A DNA stretch of 50,562 nt from Candidatus Nanopelagicales bacterium (lineage in GTDB: Bacteria > Actinomycetota > Actinomycetes > S36-B12 > CAIYMF01), in assembly GCA_017882705.1 (NCBI GenBank), contig JADGOZ010000070.1:1-50562 (forward strand), in the 5' to 3' direction. Position numbers and translations under genes: made by a program. The stretch's first letter is position 1. The number at the start of each line of letters is the position of its first letter. Of this stretch, positions 1-8,928 are shown in pieces. The notes under the pieces are model-generated. The model saw nothing but the letters and a program-made list of their open reading frames with translations. It was not told where the DNA came from and searched no databases.

Positions 1-345
1 AAGGTCTTCAACGGCACGTCGACCGGCGGCCTCGGGACCAAGGCCGCCAACGACCTCGCCGGCGTCGGCTTCGCCGTCATCGGACGCGCGGCCAACGCCC
101 CGGCGCAGGTCGGCACCGCCACGGTGGTGAGCTACGACCCGCGCTACGTGCAGCCAGCTCGCACCGTCGCGGCGGCGATCCCGGGCTCGACGCTCGTCGC
201 GGTGACCGGCCTCGGGCGCCCCGTCTCGGTGACCGTGGGGACGTCGTACTCCGGCGCCACGAAGGTCAAGGTCTCCACGGGCAAGGCCACCGCGACCCCG
301 GCGGCCGGCCAGGCGCAGACCGCCGCCGACGACCTCTGCGGCTGA
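1..345 (+). CDS. LytR_C-domain protein, C-terminal part (5' end outside window)
   Basis: The reading frame is open from the first base and stops at 343-345, so only the last 114 residues are present. They start with FNGTSTGGLGTKAANDLAGV, the signature of the LytR_C domain (short hydrophobic strand, NGT, then a helix with GL and A residues, then GF.V). This domain sits at the C-terminus of LytR-CpsA-Psr (LCP) proteins, which attach glycopolymers to the wall, and also occurs alone behind a membrane anchor. The catalytic LCP domain cannot be seen here. The following surface-glycan genes agree with a role in wall polymer attachment, but that is inference. Confidence 0.7.
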   Translation, partial: KVFNGTSTGGLGTKAANDLAGVGFAVIGRAANAPAQVGTATVVSYDPRYVQPARTVAAAIPGSTLVAVTGLGRPVSVTVGTSYSGATKVKVSTGKATATPAAGQAQTAADDLCG

Positions 346-395
346 CACTCCCCCGGGTTCCCCAGTGCGGAGCACGGGCGCCGGACCGGTGGGGC

Positions 396-1244
396 TCAGC
401 TCCGGCCGTCCCCGGTGTCCCTCAGCCGTGCGAGTGCACGCCCACGATCGGCCAGGGTGAGACCTCGACGGCGCGCGAGCTCCGAGCGCACTGCACCCGT
501 GGCGTAGGCAAGTCGTTCGTCGCGCAGCAGCACCTGCGTGGTCGCGCGCAGCGGCCGACGGTGCAGCAGGTGCACGAGGTGGCCAGCCGTCGTCACCTGC
601 ATACCGAGGCCCGCGGCGAGCGCCTGCAGACCCGGAACGGTGTAGAAGGTGATGTGCTGACCGGTGTCCTCGGCGAAGTACTCCCAGGTGCCCGGGGCCG
701 GCGCGGGTTCAGGAAGGATCTGCGTCGTGACGAGCAGGAGATCCGTCCGGTCGGCGACGGGGCGGAGCTCCTCGACCGGGTCCACGAGGTGCTCTAGCAC
801 CTCCACTGCAGTCACGAGGTCGTAGCGGTCGTCCAGGTTCCCGTCGTACCCCCGCGCGAACACGTTCTCGCAGTAAGCGTCCATGTGACGGAAGTCGTAG
901 CCGCGGTCGCGCATCATGCGGGTCAAGGTGCCGTAGCCGCCGGCGAAGTCCAGGAACCGTCCGCGGCGGAGCCGCTCGGAGGTGATCAACGCTGTCGTGA
1001 CGTTCGCGAGCTGCACGCAACGCTCGAGGAGCCCGACGTCCAGGCTGTTGATCGCACTGGAGTAGGCCTCGTCGAGCCAGTCCGGCCCGGGAAGGCTCAC
1101 CGAGCAGCACGCCTCACACCGCTGGTAGGTGACTGCGCGAGTGCCGAGCACCACCCCCTCGCCGAAGTACGAGGTAGGTCCTGTGCATACCGGACACGAT
1201 GGCAACTCGACCGCTCCCCTCCCACGGCGGCGCACGATCAGCAC
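396..1244 (-). CDS. Class I SAM-dependent methyltransferase with N-terminal Cys motif
   Basis: 282 residues from the GTG at 1244. The SAM-binding motif I is FLDFAGGYG (about 97-105), and the later EVLEHLVDP (about 148-156) is typical of the Methyltransf_23 type found in sugar and surface-glycan clusters. Before the domain lie CPVC (17-20) and C43/C46/C47, a probable small zinc-binding knuckle. The start is uncertain: the GTG has no good ribosome site, whereas a TTG at 1205, just before CPVC, has a strong GGAGGGGAG 7-8 bases upstream. The gene is last in a leftward operon behind GT4, flippase and GT2 genes, so a sugar or lipid-linked glycan is the likely acceptor. The exact substrate is unknown. 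Confidence 0.8.
   Translation of the reverse strand: MLIVRRRGRGAVELPSCPVCTGPTSYFGEGVVLGTRAVTYQRCEACCSVSLPGPDWLDEAYSSAINSLDVGLLERCVQLANVTTALITSERLRRGRFLDFAGGYGTLTRMMRDRGYDFRHMDAYCENVFARGYDGNLDDRYDLVTAVEVLEHLVDPVEELRPVADRTDLLLVTTQILPEPAPAPGTWEYFAEDTGQHITFYTVPGLQALAAGLGMQVTTAGHLVHLLHRRPLRATTQVLLRDERLAYATGAVRSELARRRGLTLADRGRALARLRDTGDGRS
1205..1221 (-). promoter_or_regulatory. Strong ribosome-binding site favouring an internal TTG start
   Basis: On the minus strand a purine run GGGAGGGGAG is followed by eight bases and TTG (1205-1203). If used, the methyltransferase would begin at MPSCPVC, directly at its Cys motif, losing 13 Arg/Gly-rich residues. Confidence 0.45.
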
Positions 1245-1335
1245 GTCGCGAAGCCGGAACTCGATGAGTCAGCATGGTACTTGACAGGTCTACGCCGGAC
1301 GCACGTGCGCGGCCGGCACCCGGGTGTCCTGCGCC

Positions 1336-2445
1336 TTACGACTGCTCCGACGCTCGAGCGACGGAGCGGTAGACCTGAGCGGTGAGCTCGGCGGCACGGT
1401 CCCACGTGAAGGTCCGCGCGTACGACGGTCCCGACGTGCGGGCCTCGTCCCGCGCCGCTGGGGACATGCTCTCCCGGAGCACGCTCACTAGCTCGTCCAC
1501 GTCGCGCGGCGTGAAGTAGCGGGCGACGGTCCCGCCGACCTCGCGGCTGCAGGACGCGTCGGCGAGCACCGTGGGGGTGCCGCACGCGAGCGCCTCGAGA
1601 GTGGGGAGCCCGAAACCCTCGTACAGGGAAGGGAACACGAAGGAGGTCGCTCTCCGGTAGACCTCCGGCATCTCCGCGTCGGCCGGCTGGAGCTTGCGGA
1701 CGCGGGCGGCGAGACCGGACCGGTCGATGGACGTGCGCTCCGCGTCCGAGAACGGACCACCGCCGACGACGACGAGGTGCAGCGCCGAGTCCGTGTCGGC
1801 GAGCCGCTCGAAAGCGGCGTAACAGGTGCCGAAGTCCTTGTAGCCGCTGCGGACGCCGACGAACAGCAGGTAGCGGTCCGGCAGGTCGAGGATCGGGGCG
1901 CCTCGCTCCAGGAAGGCCTCTCCGACGCCGAACGGGATCACCACGGTCTTCGTCGCGAGAGCCGGCGTGTACAGCCGTGTCATGTCGTCCGCCGTGTTCT
2001 GCGAGATCGAGATGATCGCATCGCACTCGTCGCAGTACCGACGCTTCGCGAAGTGCGGGTTACCGAGCTTGAAGTACTCCGGGAACAGCTCGGGCGTCAT
2101 GTCGAACAGCGTCATGACCCGCGGACCACGCCACGACCGCAGGTAGGCCGGGTGCGTGAACGTGTGGTGCATGAGGTCGAGGTGCGGCAGCGGCCGCGGT
2201 GTCGTGCGCGGGCGCCCGACGAGGCGCCAGCTGATCCAGTCAGCCCTCGACCGCAGTCGGCCGGGCTCGGGTGCCAGCGGCACGAGTCCGGACTCGGCGA
2301 GGTGCAGGTTGCGGGTTCGGGTGGACAGGACGACAGGTCGGACGCCGTGATCCGGCAACCGGCCCAGCAGCTCGACGAAGTACTTGCTGATCCCGCCCCG
2401 CGTCTGCGCCTGGAAGATCTGGTCGTCGAACCCCACTGTCAGCAT
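1336..2445 (-). CDS. Glycosyltransferase family 4 (GT-B)
   Basis: 369 residues, ATG at 2445 with a GAGGA-type site upstream. GT4 family features: an N-terminal GGISKYF segment (18-24) where family members bind the acceptor side; DAIISISQNTADDM (142-155), the linker to the C-terminal Rossmann domain; LLFVGVRSGYKDF (193-205); and FPSLYEGFGLPTLEALACG (271-289), the E-X7-E nucleotide-sugar motif with E276 and E284. It would transfer a hexose from an NDP-sugar to a lipid-linked glycan at the inner membrane face. The neighbouring flippase and GT2 support a repeat-unit assembly pathway. Donor and acceptor cannot be read from the sequence. Confidence 0.9.
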   Translation of the reverse strand: MLTVGFDDQIFQAQTRGGISKYFVELLGRLPDHGVRPVVLSTRTRNLHLAESGLVPLAPEPGRLRSRADWISWRLVGRPRTTPRPLPHLDLMHHTFTHPAYLRSWRGPRVMTLFDMTPELFPEYFKLGNPHFAKRRYCDECDAIISISQNTADDMTRLYTPALATKTVVIPFGVGEAFLERGAPILDLPDRYLLFVGVRSGYKDFGTCYAAFERLADTDSALHLVVVGGGPFSDAERTSIDRSGLAARVRKLQPADAEMPEVYRRATSFVFPSLYEGFGLPTLEALACGTPTVLADASCSREVGGTVARYFTPRDVDELVSVLRESMSPAARDEARTSGPSYARTFTWDRAAELTAQVYRSVARASEQS

Positions 2446-2524
2446 CTGGTCCGTCCTCGGTCGTCCGCGCCCGAGTCATGCGTGTCGACGCGGGCTGCCC
2501 AGCACTGAGTCGCACAGCTCCTCA

Positions 2525-3820
2525 TCACGGCTCCGTGCCGGCGGCCAGGACCTGCCGCTCCGCGACCCGAAGCGCCCCGAGGAGCACCAGCGCGGCGACG
2601 GCCGGTCCCGCCACGAGGGCGACCGAGGTCTGCGCGCCGACCCCCGTCGCAGCGAACAGGCCGCCGACCGTGACCGCCGCCCCCAGGATCCAGGCCCCTG
2701 CGGCCCAGGACGACCGTCCAGTGGCGAGCAGCGACTGCGTCAGCGCCGAACCGACGCCGGCGATGACGGTCGAGATCGCCAGACCGGCGTAGACGACGGA
2801 GGACAGGGTCAAGGCCTTGCCGTAATAGACCGGCAGGATCAGCGGCGCGAGCGCCAGCAGCAGGATGCTCGGCAGCAGGGTGATGACGCCGGTCTGGACC
2901 GTGGAGCGGTGCAAGCTCCTCCGGAACCTGGCGAGGTCACGGTCGGCCGTGGCGGTCGACATGACCACGAGGGCCGTGGTCAAGACGCCGCCGATGAGCA
3001 CCAGCGGGACGCGGAAGTAGGTGCTCGCGGACACGAACTCACCGGCGGCCGCCGGCTGGGTCGACCCGACCCGGCCCTCGATGAGCACGGCCGCGAGGTT
3101 CACGGTCGCCTGGAAGCCGAGCGACACGAGGACGAACGAGGCCTGCTCCCACCGGACGTGGGCCGACCGGGGTGCCGCGTGCGCGGACGGCGGGATCGTC
3201 CAGTACAGGCCGACCAGCGACGCGAGCACCAGGGGAACCCCGATAGCAGCCGGCAGCAGGACGCCGGCATGGCTCGGCAGCAGGACGGCGAGCAGCGACA
3301 GCCCGACGCGGCAGACCGCCTCGGTCGCGAGGACCACGGCGTACGCACGCAGGTCGCCGGACCCCGCGAGCCGCCCTCGGACGCCGGCCGTGAGGAACCA
3401 CCCGCCGATGGCGACGAGGCAGCCGGCGACCATGGACGGCAGAGCCGCAGCCGCCGGGAGCCGCCCGACGAGCGCGACGCAGGCAAGCGCCGTGACGACC
3501 GCGACGGTCGCCAGCACGACCATCGGGCTTCGGATCGGATGCGGTGCCCCGGCATTCATCCGCCGGTTGATCAGCTGCTCGGTCGGGGTCGCGACGCCGA
3601 CGCCGAACACGGTCGCCAAGGTCCAGACGATGCCCACGCCGCTGAAGGCCGCCGCTTCGAGCAGCCGCGCTCCGAGTCCGAGAAGGACGAAGGCGGAGCC
3701 GCCCACGAGGACGAACCCGAGGGTGATCTCCCTCGCGCCGCCGCGGCGGCGCGCCACGGCGCGCACGTGCGCCACCTCGTCACGGTGGTGAGCGACGTCA
3801 CCCTGGCCTGTGGTCGACAT
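2525..3820 (-). CDS. Polysaccharide flippase (Wzx/MATE-like membrane protein)
   Basis: 431 residues beginning MSTTGQGDVAHHRDEV. I take the ATG at 3820 rather than a start further upstream because it lies eight bases after the stop of the GT2 gene, whereas the longer frame would add 54 Arg-rich residues that overlap GT2. About 12 to 14 hydrophobic helices follow in the pattern of oligosaccharide exporters (for example GFVLVGGSAFVLLGLGARLL and the paired helices around VVLATVAVVTALACVALVG). There is no recognisable soluble domain. Likely role: turning lipid-linked glycan units to the outer face. Specificity is unknown. Confidence 0.8.
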   Translation of the reverse strand: MSTTGQGDVAHHRDEVAHVRAVARRRGGAREITLGFVLVGGSAFVLLGLGARLLEAAAFSGVGIVWTLATVFGVGVATPTEQLINRRMNAGAPHPIRSPMVVLATVAVVTALACVALVGRLPAAAALPSMVAGCLVAIGGWFLTAGVRGRLAGSGDLRAYAVVLATEAVCRVGLSLLAVLLPSHAGVLLPAAIGVPLVLASLVGLYWTIPPSAHAAPRSAHVRWEQASFVLVSLGFQATVNLAAVLIEGRVGSTQPAAAGEFVSASTYFRVPLVLIGGVLTTALVVMSTATADRDLARFRRSLHRSTVQTGVITLLPSILLLALAPLILPVYYGKALTLSSVVYAGLAISTVIAGVGSALTQSLLATGRSSWAAGAWILGAAVTVGGLFAATGVGAQTSVALVAGPAVAALVLLGALRVAERQVLAAGTEP

Positions 3821-3828
3821 CCTGTCGC

Positions 3829-4755
3829 TCAACCCGCGGACGGCTCGTCGCGGGCGGCGTCGCGCGACAGGGAGAGCTCGACGAGGGCCCTGCGCTGGCC
3901 CGCGGGCAGCCCGCGGGCCAGCAGCAGCCCGTGCAGTCTCGCGGTCGGTGCCAGCGAGGCGGCGGCAGCAGCACGCGACCACCCGAGCGATCGCGCCGTC
4001 TGCCCCGCCCGCCGCTGGATCGCGAGCTCCTCGGCCAGCCGCTTCGTCCCGGCGTTGACGCTCGAAACCGCACCGCTGTGCCGCCGGTACTCGAGTGCGA
4101 CGTCGTCGATCAGAGCGAGACTCTCGCCCGCGAAGGCGAGACGCAGCAGGAGGTCGAGGTCCATCGCCGTGTGCAGCGTCTCGTCGAAGGGATGAGCCGC
4201 GACGAAGGCGGTGCTCCAGGCGATGGCCGGGTTGTACGTCCAGTTGCCGGTGAGCAGGCGCGTGGCCAGCCGCTGCCCTGCCAGCACACCGTGACGGCTG
4301 GGGCGCAGCACGGACTTGACGCGGTCGCCGAGCGGGCGCACGACGAGCCCGTGCTCGTCGATGACCCGCACCCCGGGGTGGATCGCTGATACGCCTGGAT
4401 GCAGCTCGATGCCGCGACGATAGGCCTCGACCATCCCGCGAACCCCCCGGTCGTCGGGCCCGACCAGGACGACGAACGCCGCGGGAGAGAGCCGTGCTGC
4501 CTCGTTGAATGCGCCGGAGACCCCGAGGTTGCGGGCGTTGCGACGATAGGCGACTCGGGGCGCGAAGGCGGCTGCGATGTCGCGGACCTCGGGGCCGGGA
4601 CTGGCATCGTCCTGCACGGTGAGGTCGACGTCGGCCGGGACGACGCCGACCAGGGAGCGCAGGGTCTCGGCGAGGAGGGGAGATCCGCCATAGGCAGGGA
4701 CGACGATCTCGATGTCGGTCGAGCGGCGCTGGGACTCCCCCGGCCTTTGGGTCAT
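3829..4755 (-). CDS. Glycosyltransferase family 2 (GT-A)
   Basis: 308 residues, ATG at 4755 with a clear AAGGAGAG ribosome site. The N-terminus IEIVVPAYGGSPLLAETLRS (15-34) and the acidic pairs QDDAS (48-52) and GPDDRG (99-104) are the GT2 nucleotide-sugar and metal-binding signatures. The residues around QLHTAMDLDLLLRLAF resemble the ED/DxxL part of rhamnosyl and galactosyl transferases. A His/Arg-rich helix (YRRHSGAVSS) follows. It is the first gene of the leftward operon and sits back to back with the epimerase gene. It probably adds one sugar of the surface glycan. Confidence 0.88.
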   Translation of the reverse strand: MTQRPGESQRRSTDIEIVVPAYGGSPLLAETLRSLVGVVPADVDLTVQDDASPGPEVRDIAAAFAPRVAYRRNARNLGVSGAFNEAARLSPAAFVVLVGPDDRGVRGMVEAYRRGIELHPGVSAIHPGVRVIDEHGLVVRPLGDRVKSVLRPSRHGVLAGQRLATRLLTGNWTYNPAIAWSTAFVAAHPFDETLHTAMDLDLLLRLAFAGESLALIDDVALEYRRHSGAVSSVNAGTKRLAEELAIQRRAGQTARSLGWSRAAAAASLAPTARLHGLLLARGLPAGQRRALVELSLSRDAARDEPSAG

Positions 4756-4844
4756 CCCCGAGCTCTCCTTACCCTGCGATAGGGTTCGAGGCTAGCAGAG
4801 CCGGGTTGCCGAGCCCCGCCCCCGAACTCCGGAGTGCGACCACC
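4756..4844. promoter_or_regulatory. Divergent promoter region of the glycan cluster
   Basis: 89 bases between the GT2 gene (leftward) and the epimerase gene (rightward). It contains the GT2 ribosome site, an ACCCT-N5-AGGGT inverted repeat at 4771-4785, and TAGGGT and TAGCCT hexamers on the two strands that fit the actinobacterial -10 pattern TANNNT. Which are used cannot be decided by reading. Confidence 0.4.
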
Positions 4845-5900
4845 ATGGCGTTGCCCGAACGTGTGCTCGTGACCGGCGGGGCCGGCTTCATCGGAACTGC
4901 CCTCGCGAGATCGTCCGCGTCCTCGTCGAGCCAGTGGGTCGTCTACGACAGCCTCCTCGAGCAGGTGCACGGCCCGCGGCCGCAGCTCGACCTCCCTCCC
5001 GACGTCCGCGTGGTCGAGGGCGACGTCCGCGACGTCGAGCTCCTCACCCAGGTGGTGGCGGAGCTGCGTCCGGAGATCGTGGTGCATCTCGCGTCGGAGA
5101 CCGGCACCGGCCAGTCGCTGGATCTGCCGCGCCGGCACACGGACGTGAACGTCACGGGCACTGCGGCACTCATGGAGGCGCTGGACACGGCCGGGGTCGC
5201 ACCCCGTCGGCTCGTGCTCACCAGCAGCCGTGCGGTGTACGGCGAGGGCGCCTGGCTCGACCGGTCCGGGACCGTGACCTATCCGGCTGGTCGCCCGCAG
5301 TCGATGCTCGAGGCCGGGGTCTGGGACTACCCCGGGCTCACCCCGGTGGCGAGCAGGGCGGGGACGACGATGCCGGCACCCTGCAACGTCTACGGCGTCA
5401 CCAAGCTCGCCCAGGAGCACCTGCTCTCGTCGTGGGCGATCGCCCGCGGGGTATCGCTCGGGACAGCCAGGCTCCAGAACGTCTACGGCCCGGGCCAGTC
5501 GCCGATCAACCCCTACACCGGGATCACGACCCTCTTCTTCCGCCTGGCTTGGAAGGGCGAGCCCATCCCCGTCTACGAGGACGGGAAGATCCTGAGGGAC
5601 TTCGTGTTCATCGACGACGTCGTCCGCGCCCTGGAGACAGTGGCCGCTCAGTCCGACTCCTGCCTGGTCGACGTCGGCTCCGGCGTCGTGACGTCGATCG
5701 ACGACGCAGCGCACGAGATCGCGCTTCTGACCGATGCCCCGCCGCCGAGGGTCACGGGTCAGTACCGCCTCGGTGACGTCCGCGCCGCGCACTGCGACAT
5801 GGACCCCTCCGAGTGGGTGCGCGACGGAAAGGCGCCCACGACTCTCCACGACGGACTGACCGCACTCGGCGAGTGGATGCGCGGACGTGCCGTCGGTTGA
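4845..5900 (+). CDS. NAD-dependent sugar epimerase/dehydratase (extended SDR)
   Basis: 351 residues from ATG 4845, which has GGAG ten bases upstream; an in-frame ATG at 4806 is less likely because it adds 13 residues before the Rossmann strand. TGGAGFIG (10-17) binds NAD(P), and LTSSRAVYG (125-133) with YGVTK (Y183, K187) gives the Ser-Tyr-Lys active site. NVYGPGQSPINPYTG, followed by RDFVFIDDVV, is typical of NDP-hexose 4-epimerases and related dehydratases. The closest family I recognise is the dTDP-L-rhamnose 4-epimerase/WbiB group, but substrate assignment is a guess. It would supply an NDP-sugar for the transferases encoded alongside. Confidence 0.85.
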   Translation: MALPERVLVTGGAGFIGTALARSSASSSSQWVVYDSLLEQVHGPRPQLDLPPDVRVVEGDVRDVELLTQVVAELRPEIVVHLASETGTGQSLDLPRRHTDVNVTGTAALMEALDTAGVAPRRLVLTSSRAVYGEGAWLDRSGTVTYPAGRPQSMLEAGVWDYPGLTPVASRAGTTMPAPCNVYGVTKLAQEHLLSSWAIARGVSLGTARLQNVYGPGQSPINPYTGITTLFFRLAWKGEPIPVYEDGKILRDFVFIDDVVRALETVAAQSDSCLVDVGSGVVTSIDDAAHEIALLTDAPPPRVTGQYRLGDVRAAHCDMDPSEWVRDGKAPTTLHDGLTALGEWMRGRAVG

Positions 5901-7017
5901 GCGCGTGACGAGCGCCGCGACCAGCGTCGGCCCAGAACCCAGCCACCGAAACGGGTTCGGCCTGCTCCGCCTCGTCCTCGCGTCGTCGGTGATCCTGCAG
6001 CACTCGCTCGCCCTGACCGGTCACATCGACGACACCTACATCGGCTGGTGGCACCCGGCCTCCATCGGTGATCTGGCGGTGGGCGGCTTCTTCGCAGTCT
6101 CCGGCTACCTCCTCTTCGCGAGCGCTCGCCGCCACCCACCGCGGCAGTACCTCTCCCTCCGCTTCCATCGCCTGTTCCCCGGCTACTGGGCGTCGCTGAT
6201 CGCCGTCGCGTTCATCGCGGCACCCGCCGCGGCCGTACTGGGTGCGGGCACCTATCAGCTCGTCGGCACGAACTCGGCCATCACCTTCGTCGTGCTGAAC
6301 AGCTCCCTGGTCGTGCTTCAGCACGGCATCGGCGACCTTCTCGGGTCCAACCCCTGGCCCGTCGCCCTGAACGGCTCGCTCTGGTCGCTGGCTCCTGAGT
6401 TCTGCTGCTACCTCATCCTGCTCGTGACGGTCCTGCTGGGTCGGCGCAGCCGGATCAAGGTCGAGGTGTGGCTCGGCGCCGTCCTGATCGGCTGCTTCGT
6501 CGTGATGACCGCGACGCGCCTGTTCGTGCACAGCGGGCCCGGTGACGCGCTCGGCCTGCTCGCGGGTCTGGGGCTCGCGTTCTTCACCGGCTCCCTCGTG
6601 CAGCATCGCGGCTGGCTCGCGACACCGTCACGAGGGACCACGCTGCTGGCGTTGATCGTGCTCGTCGGGGTCGTGGCGATCGGGCTCTGGGCGCCCTTCG
6701 GCCCGGTCGTGCTGGCCTTCGCGCTCGTCGCCGTCGGCCGGCGCCTCACCACGGGCTGGGCGTCGAGGGTCGATGCGCACCGCGACCTGTCCTACGGGGT
6801 CTACCTCTACCACTTTCCCGTGATCCAGCTCCTGGTAGCTGCTGGGGTGGTGCCACTGACCGTCACCGGTGCATTGGCCGTTGTCGCTCCCGTCACCTTC
6901 GTGCTCGTGCTCCCGTTGGCTGCCGCCAGCTGGTACGCCGTCGAGAAGCCGGCCCAGGAACGTGCCCGCCGGATACGTCGCGCCGCAGCTGCTCGAGACG
7001 CCGCCGACTCGACCTGA
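5887..7017 (+). CDS. Acyltransferase family 3 membrane protein (O-acetyltransferase)
   Basis: About 376 residues with roughly ten hydrophobic helices. The start NGFGLLRLVLASSVILQHSL has the family's helix 1 with the catalytic His (QHS) and Arg. YLSLRFHRLFPGYW (helix 2-3 loop, with R.R/H.LFP) and SYGVYLYHFPVI near the C-terminus are also diagnostic of the Acyl_transf_3 family. These proteins move acetyl or other acyl groups onto extracellular glycans or glycolipids. The GTG at 5887 overlaps the epimerase end by 14 bases; a GTG at 5905, just after the stop, is an alternative. Co-transcription with the epimerase is likely. Confidence 0.88.
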   Translation: MPSVERVTSAATSVGPEPSHRNGFGLLRLVLASSVILQHSLALTGHIDDTYIGWWHPASIGDLAVGGFFAVSGYLLFASARRHPPRQYLSLRFHRLFPGYWASLIAVAFIAAPAAAVLGAGTYQLVGTNSAITFVVLNSSLVVLQHGIGDLLGSNPWPVALNGSLWSLAPEFCCYLILLVTVLLGRRSRIKVEVWLGAVLIGCFVVMTATRLFVHSGPGDALGLLAGLGLAFFTGSLVQHRGWLATPSRGTTLLALIVLVGVVAIGLWAPFGPVVLAFALVAVGRRLTTGWASRVDAHRDLSYGVYLYHFPVIQLLVAAGVVPLTVTGALAVVAPVTFVLVLPLAAASWYAVEKPAQERARRIRRAAAARDAADST

Positions 7018-7043
7018 GGCAAGGCCGCTCCCGGGCTGTCGCG

Positions 7044-7556
7044 TCACGCGTCGCCGGCTGCTGCTCTCCGGTCGCGGATCGCCTGACGCCGGGCGAGCCG
7101 CGAGTTGCGGCGGATGACGGCTTCCGCCCAGCGGTGGCGGTCGTCGTCGGTCTCCACGAGAACGGGGACGGCGGGTCGAGGACGCTCGTCGTCGTCGATC
7201 GCGACGAACACGAGATAGGCGGACGCCACGTGGTGGCCGACGGCGTCGGCGTCGTCCCAACGCTGCGTCGTCACCCGGACGCCGACCTCCATCGACGTCG
7301 AGCCGGTCCAGTTGACCTGCGCCTTGCAGGTGAGGATGTCGCCGACGTGCACCGGCTCGAGGAACACCATCTCGTCCATCGACGCCGTGACCGCCTTGCC
7401 GCGGGTGTGCCGCGACGCGCAGGCACCGGCGGCATCGTCGACCGCCTTCATGATCACGCCGCCGTGGACGTTGCCGTGCAGGTTGGCGTCGCCCAGGTCC
7501 ATGATCCGCGCGAGCGTGATGCGGCTGAAGGACGTGGGGTTCGCCTCGAGTGCCAT
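7044..7556 (-). CDS. Acyl-CoA thioesterase, hotdog fold (YciA/BACH type)
   Basis: 170 residues. GNVHGGVIMKAVDDAAGACASRH (28-50) is the hotdog active-site helix: N29 and H31 start the turn and D40 is the usual catalytic acid. Strand pattern MDEMVFLEPVHVGDILTCKAQVNWTGSTSMEVGVRV follows, also family-typical. It should hydrolyse fatty acyl-CoA esters in the cytosol. The ATG is preceded by TACGCT exactly six bases upstream, so the message is probably leaderless. It converges on the acyltransferase gene with only 26 bases between, and I see no functional link between them. Confidence 0.9.
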   Translation of the reverse strand: MALEANPTSFSRITLARIMDLGDANLHGNVHGGVIMKAVDDAAGACASRHTRGKAVTASMDEMVFLEPVHVGDILTCKAQVNWTGSTSMEVGVRVTTQRWDDADAVGHHVASAYLVFVAIDDDERPRPAVPVLVETDDDRHRWAEAVIRRNSRLARRQAIRDRRAAAGDA

Positions 7557-7562
7557 GCGGGC

Positions 7563-7568
7563 AGCGTA
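7563..7568 (-). promoter_or_regulatory. -10 box TACGCT of a probable leaderless gene (thioesterase)
   Basis: TACGCT on the minus strand, then six bases, then ATG. The spacing places the predicted transcription start at the start codon. Confidence 0.5.
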
Positions 7569-7640
7569 TCCAGGTCACCGCTCGGCCCTGCCGCGCAACC
7601 GCGCGGCCGCCTCGCGACACTGGACGCGGAGGCGGTGACG

Positions 7641-8888
7641 ATGACGCTCCCCAGCGACTGGTGGCACCTCGCGGTCGCGCTCGCCCTCGGCCTGTTCGTG
7701 GGGCTGGAGCGCGAGCGCGACGGCCAGGGCGTCGCGGGGAGCCGCACGTTCGGCATCGCGGGCCTGCTCGGTGGCGTCGCCGCCGCGATCTCGCCCTACG
7801 CCGTGGCCGGAACCCTGCTCGCCACCGGGATCGTCGCCGCAGCGGGCATGCGGAGCAGCGACGAGCAGGACCCTGGCGCGACGACGGAGGTCGCGCTCGT
7901 CGGCGTCGTGGCGCTCGGAGCCCTGTCCTGGTCGTCGCCGTCGCTGGCCGTCGGCGCAACCGTCGCGGTCGTGATCCTGCTGTGGGCCAAGACCCCGATC
8001 CACCGCTTCGCCCGCGACCTGGTGAGCGAGGAGGACGTGCGCGACGCGCTGACGTTCTTCGTCGCGGCGTTCGTGGTGCTCCCGCTGCTGCCCGACGCGG
8101 ACCTCGGGCCCTACGGCGTACTGAACCCGCGGCGCATCTGGCTCATCGTCGTGCTGCTCACGGCGACCGGCTGGGTCGGCTACGTCGCGTCCCGCGTCCT
8201 CGGCGCGCGTCGCGGCCTCGCGATCACCGGGCTCGCCGGCGGATTCGTCTCCGCGTCCGCGACCACGGGCGCGATGGCCCGGCGGGCACGTGACCCGGCA
8301 GTACGCCGCGAGGCGCTCGGGGCCGCCGTCCTGGCCAGCGTCTCGACCCTCGTGCTGCTCGTGTTCATCTGCGCCTACGTCAGCACCGACGTCCTGCGCG
8401 CCCTCGCGCCCTCGCTCGCGACAGGGCTGACCGCGCTGCTCGCGACCGCCGGGATCCTGCTGCTGCGCTCACGCGGCACGCCCGCACCCGCGGTGGAGGG
8501 CTCGACATCCTCTGTCGTGCCGGAGAAGGCGGCGCGTCCGTTCGCCCTGGGGCCGGCGGCGATCCTCGCGCTCGTGCTCACCGTCGCGCTCTTCGTCGGC
8601 CGCTGGGGCGCCGCGACGTTCGGTGGCGCCGGCGCCGTCGCGGTGAGCGGCATCGCGGGCCTCGCCGACGCGCACGCCGGGGCGCTCGCCGCCGCACAGC
8701 TCGCCTCCGACGGCCTGATCCCGGTGAGCACCGCCACCCTCGCCGTCGCGGCAGCGCTCGCCAGCAACACGCTGCTCAAGCTGGTGCTCGCGTTCGCGGC
8801 CGGTGGCCTCCAGGTCGGCGCGCGCTATGCGGCTCTGATGGTGGTGCCCGTGGTCGCGTTCGCCGTCCCGCTCGTGCTGGCCCGCTGA
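7641..8888 (+). CDS. MgtC/SapB and DUF4010 family membrane protein
   Basis: 415 residues from ATG 7641 (a GTG at 7635 is an equal alternative). The N-terminus WWHLAVALALGLFVGLERER is the MgtC/SapB first helix with the conserved GLERE, and SRTFGIAGLLGGVAA matches the family's second helix. A long C-terminal set of helices, with WVGYVASRVLGARRGLAITGLAGGFVSASATTGAMA, is the DUF4010 domain. In all about ten to twelve membrane segments. MgtC proteins affect magnesium and phosphate homeostasis in pathogens; the function of the DUF4010 fusion is unknown to me. It begins 84 bases after the divergent thioesterase gene start. Confidence 0.85.
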   Translation: MTLPSDWWHLAVALALGLFVGLERERDGQGVAGSRTFGIAGLLGGVAAAISPYAVAGTLLATGIVAAAGMRSSDEQDPGATTEVALVGVVALGALSWSSPSLAVGATVAVVILLWAKTPIHRFARDLVSEEDVRDALTFFVAAFVVLPLLPDADLGPYGVLNPRRIWLIVVLLTATGWVGYVASRVLGARRGLAITGLAGGFVSASATTGAMARRARDPAVRREALGAAVLASVSTLVLLVFICAYVSTDVLRALAPSLATGLTALLATAGILLLRSRGTPAPAVEGSTSSVVPEKAARPFALGPAAILALVLTVALFVGRWGAATFGGAGAVAVSGIAGLADAHAGALAAAQLASDGLIPVSTATLAVAAALASNTLLKLVLAFAAGGLQVGARYAALMVVPVVAFAVPLVLAR

Positions 8889-8916
8889 GCGCAGCACCGA
8901 CTTCGGGTCGGCGACG

Positions 8917-8922
8917 TACCCT
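8917..8922 (+). promoter_or_regulatory. -10 box TACCCT of a probable leaderless gene (DUF4031)
   Basis: TACCCT, six bases, then ATG 8929. No ribosome site is visible. Confidence 0.5.
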
Positions 8923-8928
8923 GCCGGG

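Noticed and set aside
2384-4195. 603-residue rightward open frame opposite the flippase and GT genes
   Set aside because: Arg/Gly/Asp-rich shadow with no recognisable fold; the opposite strand carries clear transferase and flippase motifs with proper starts.
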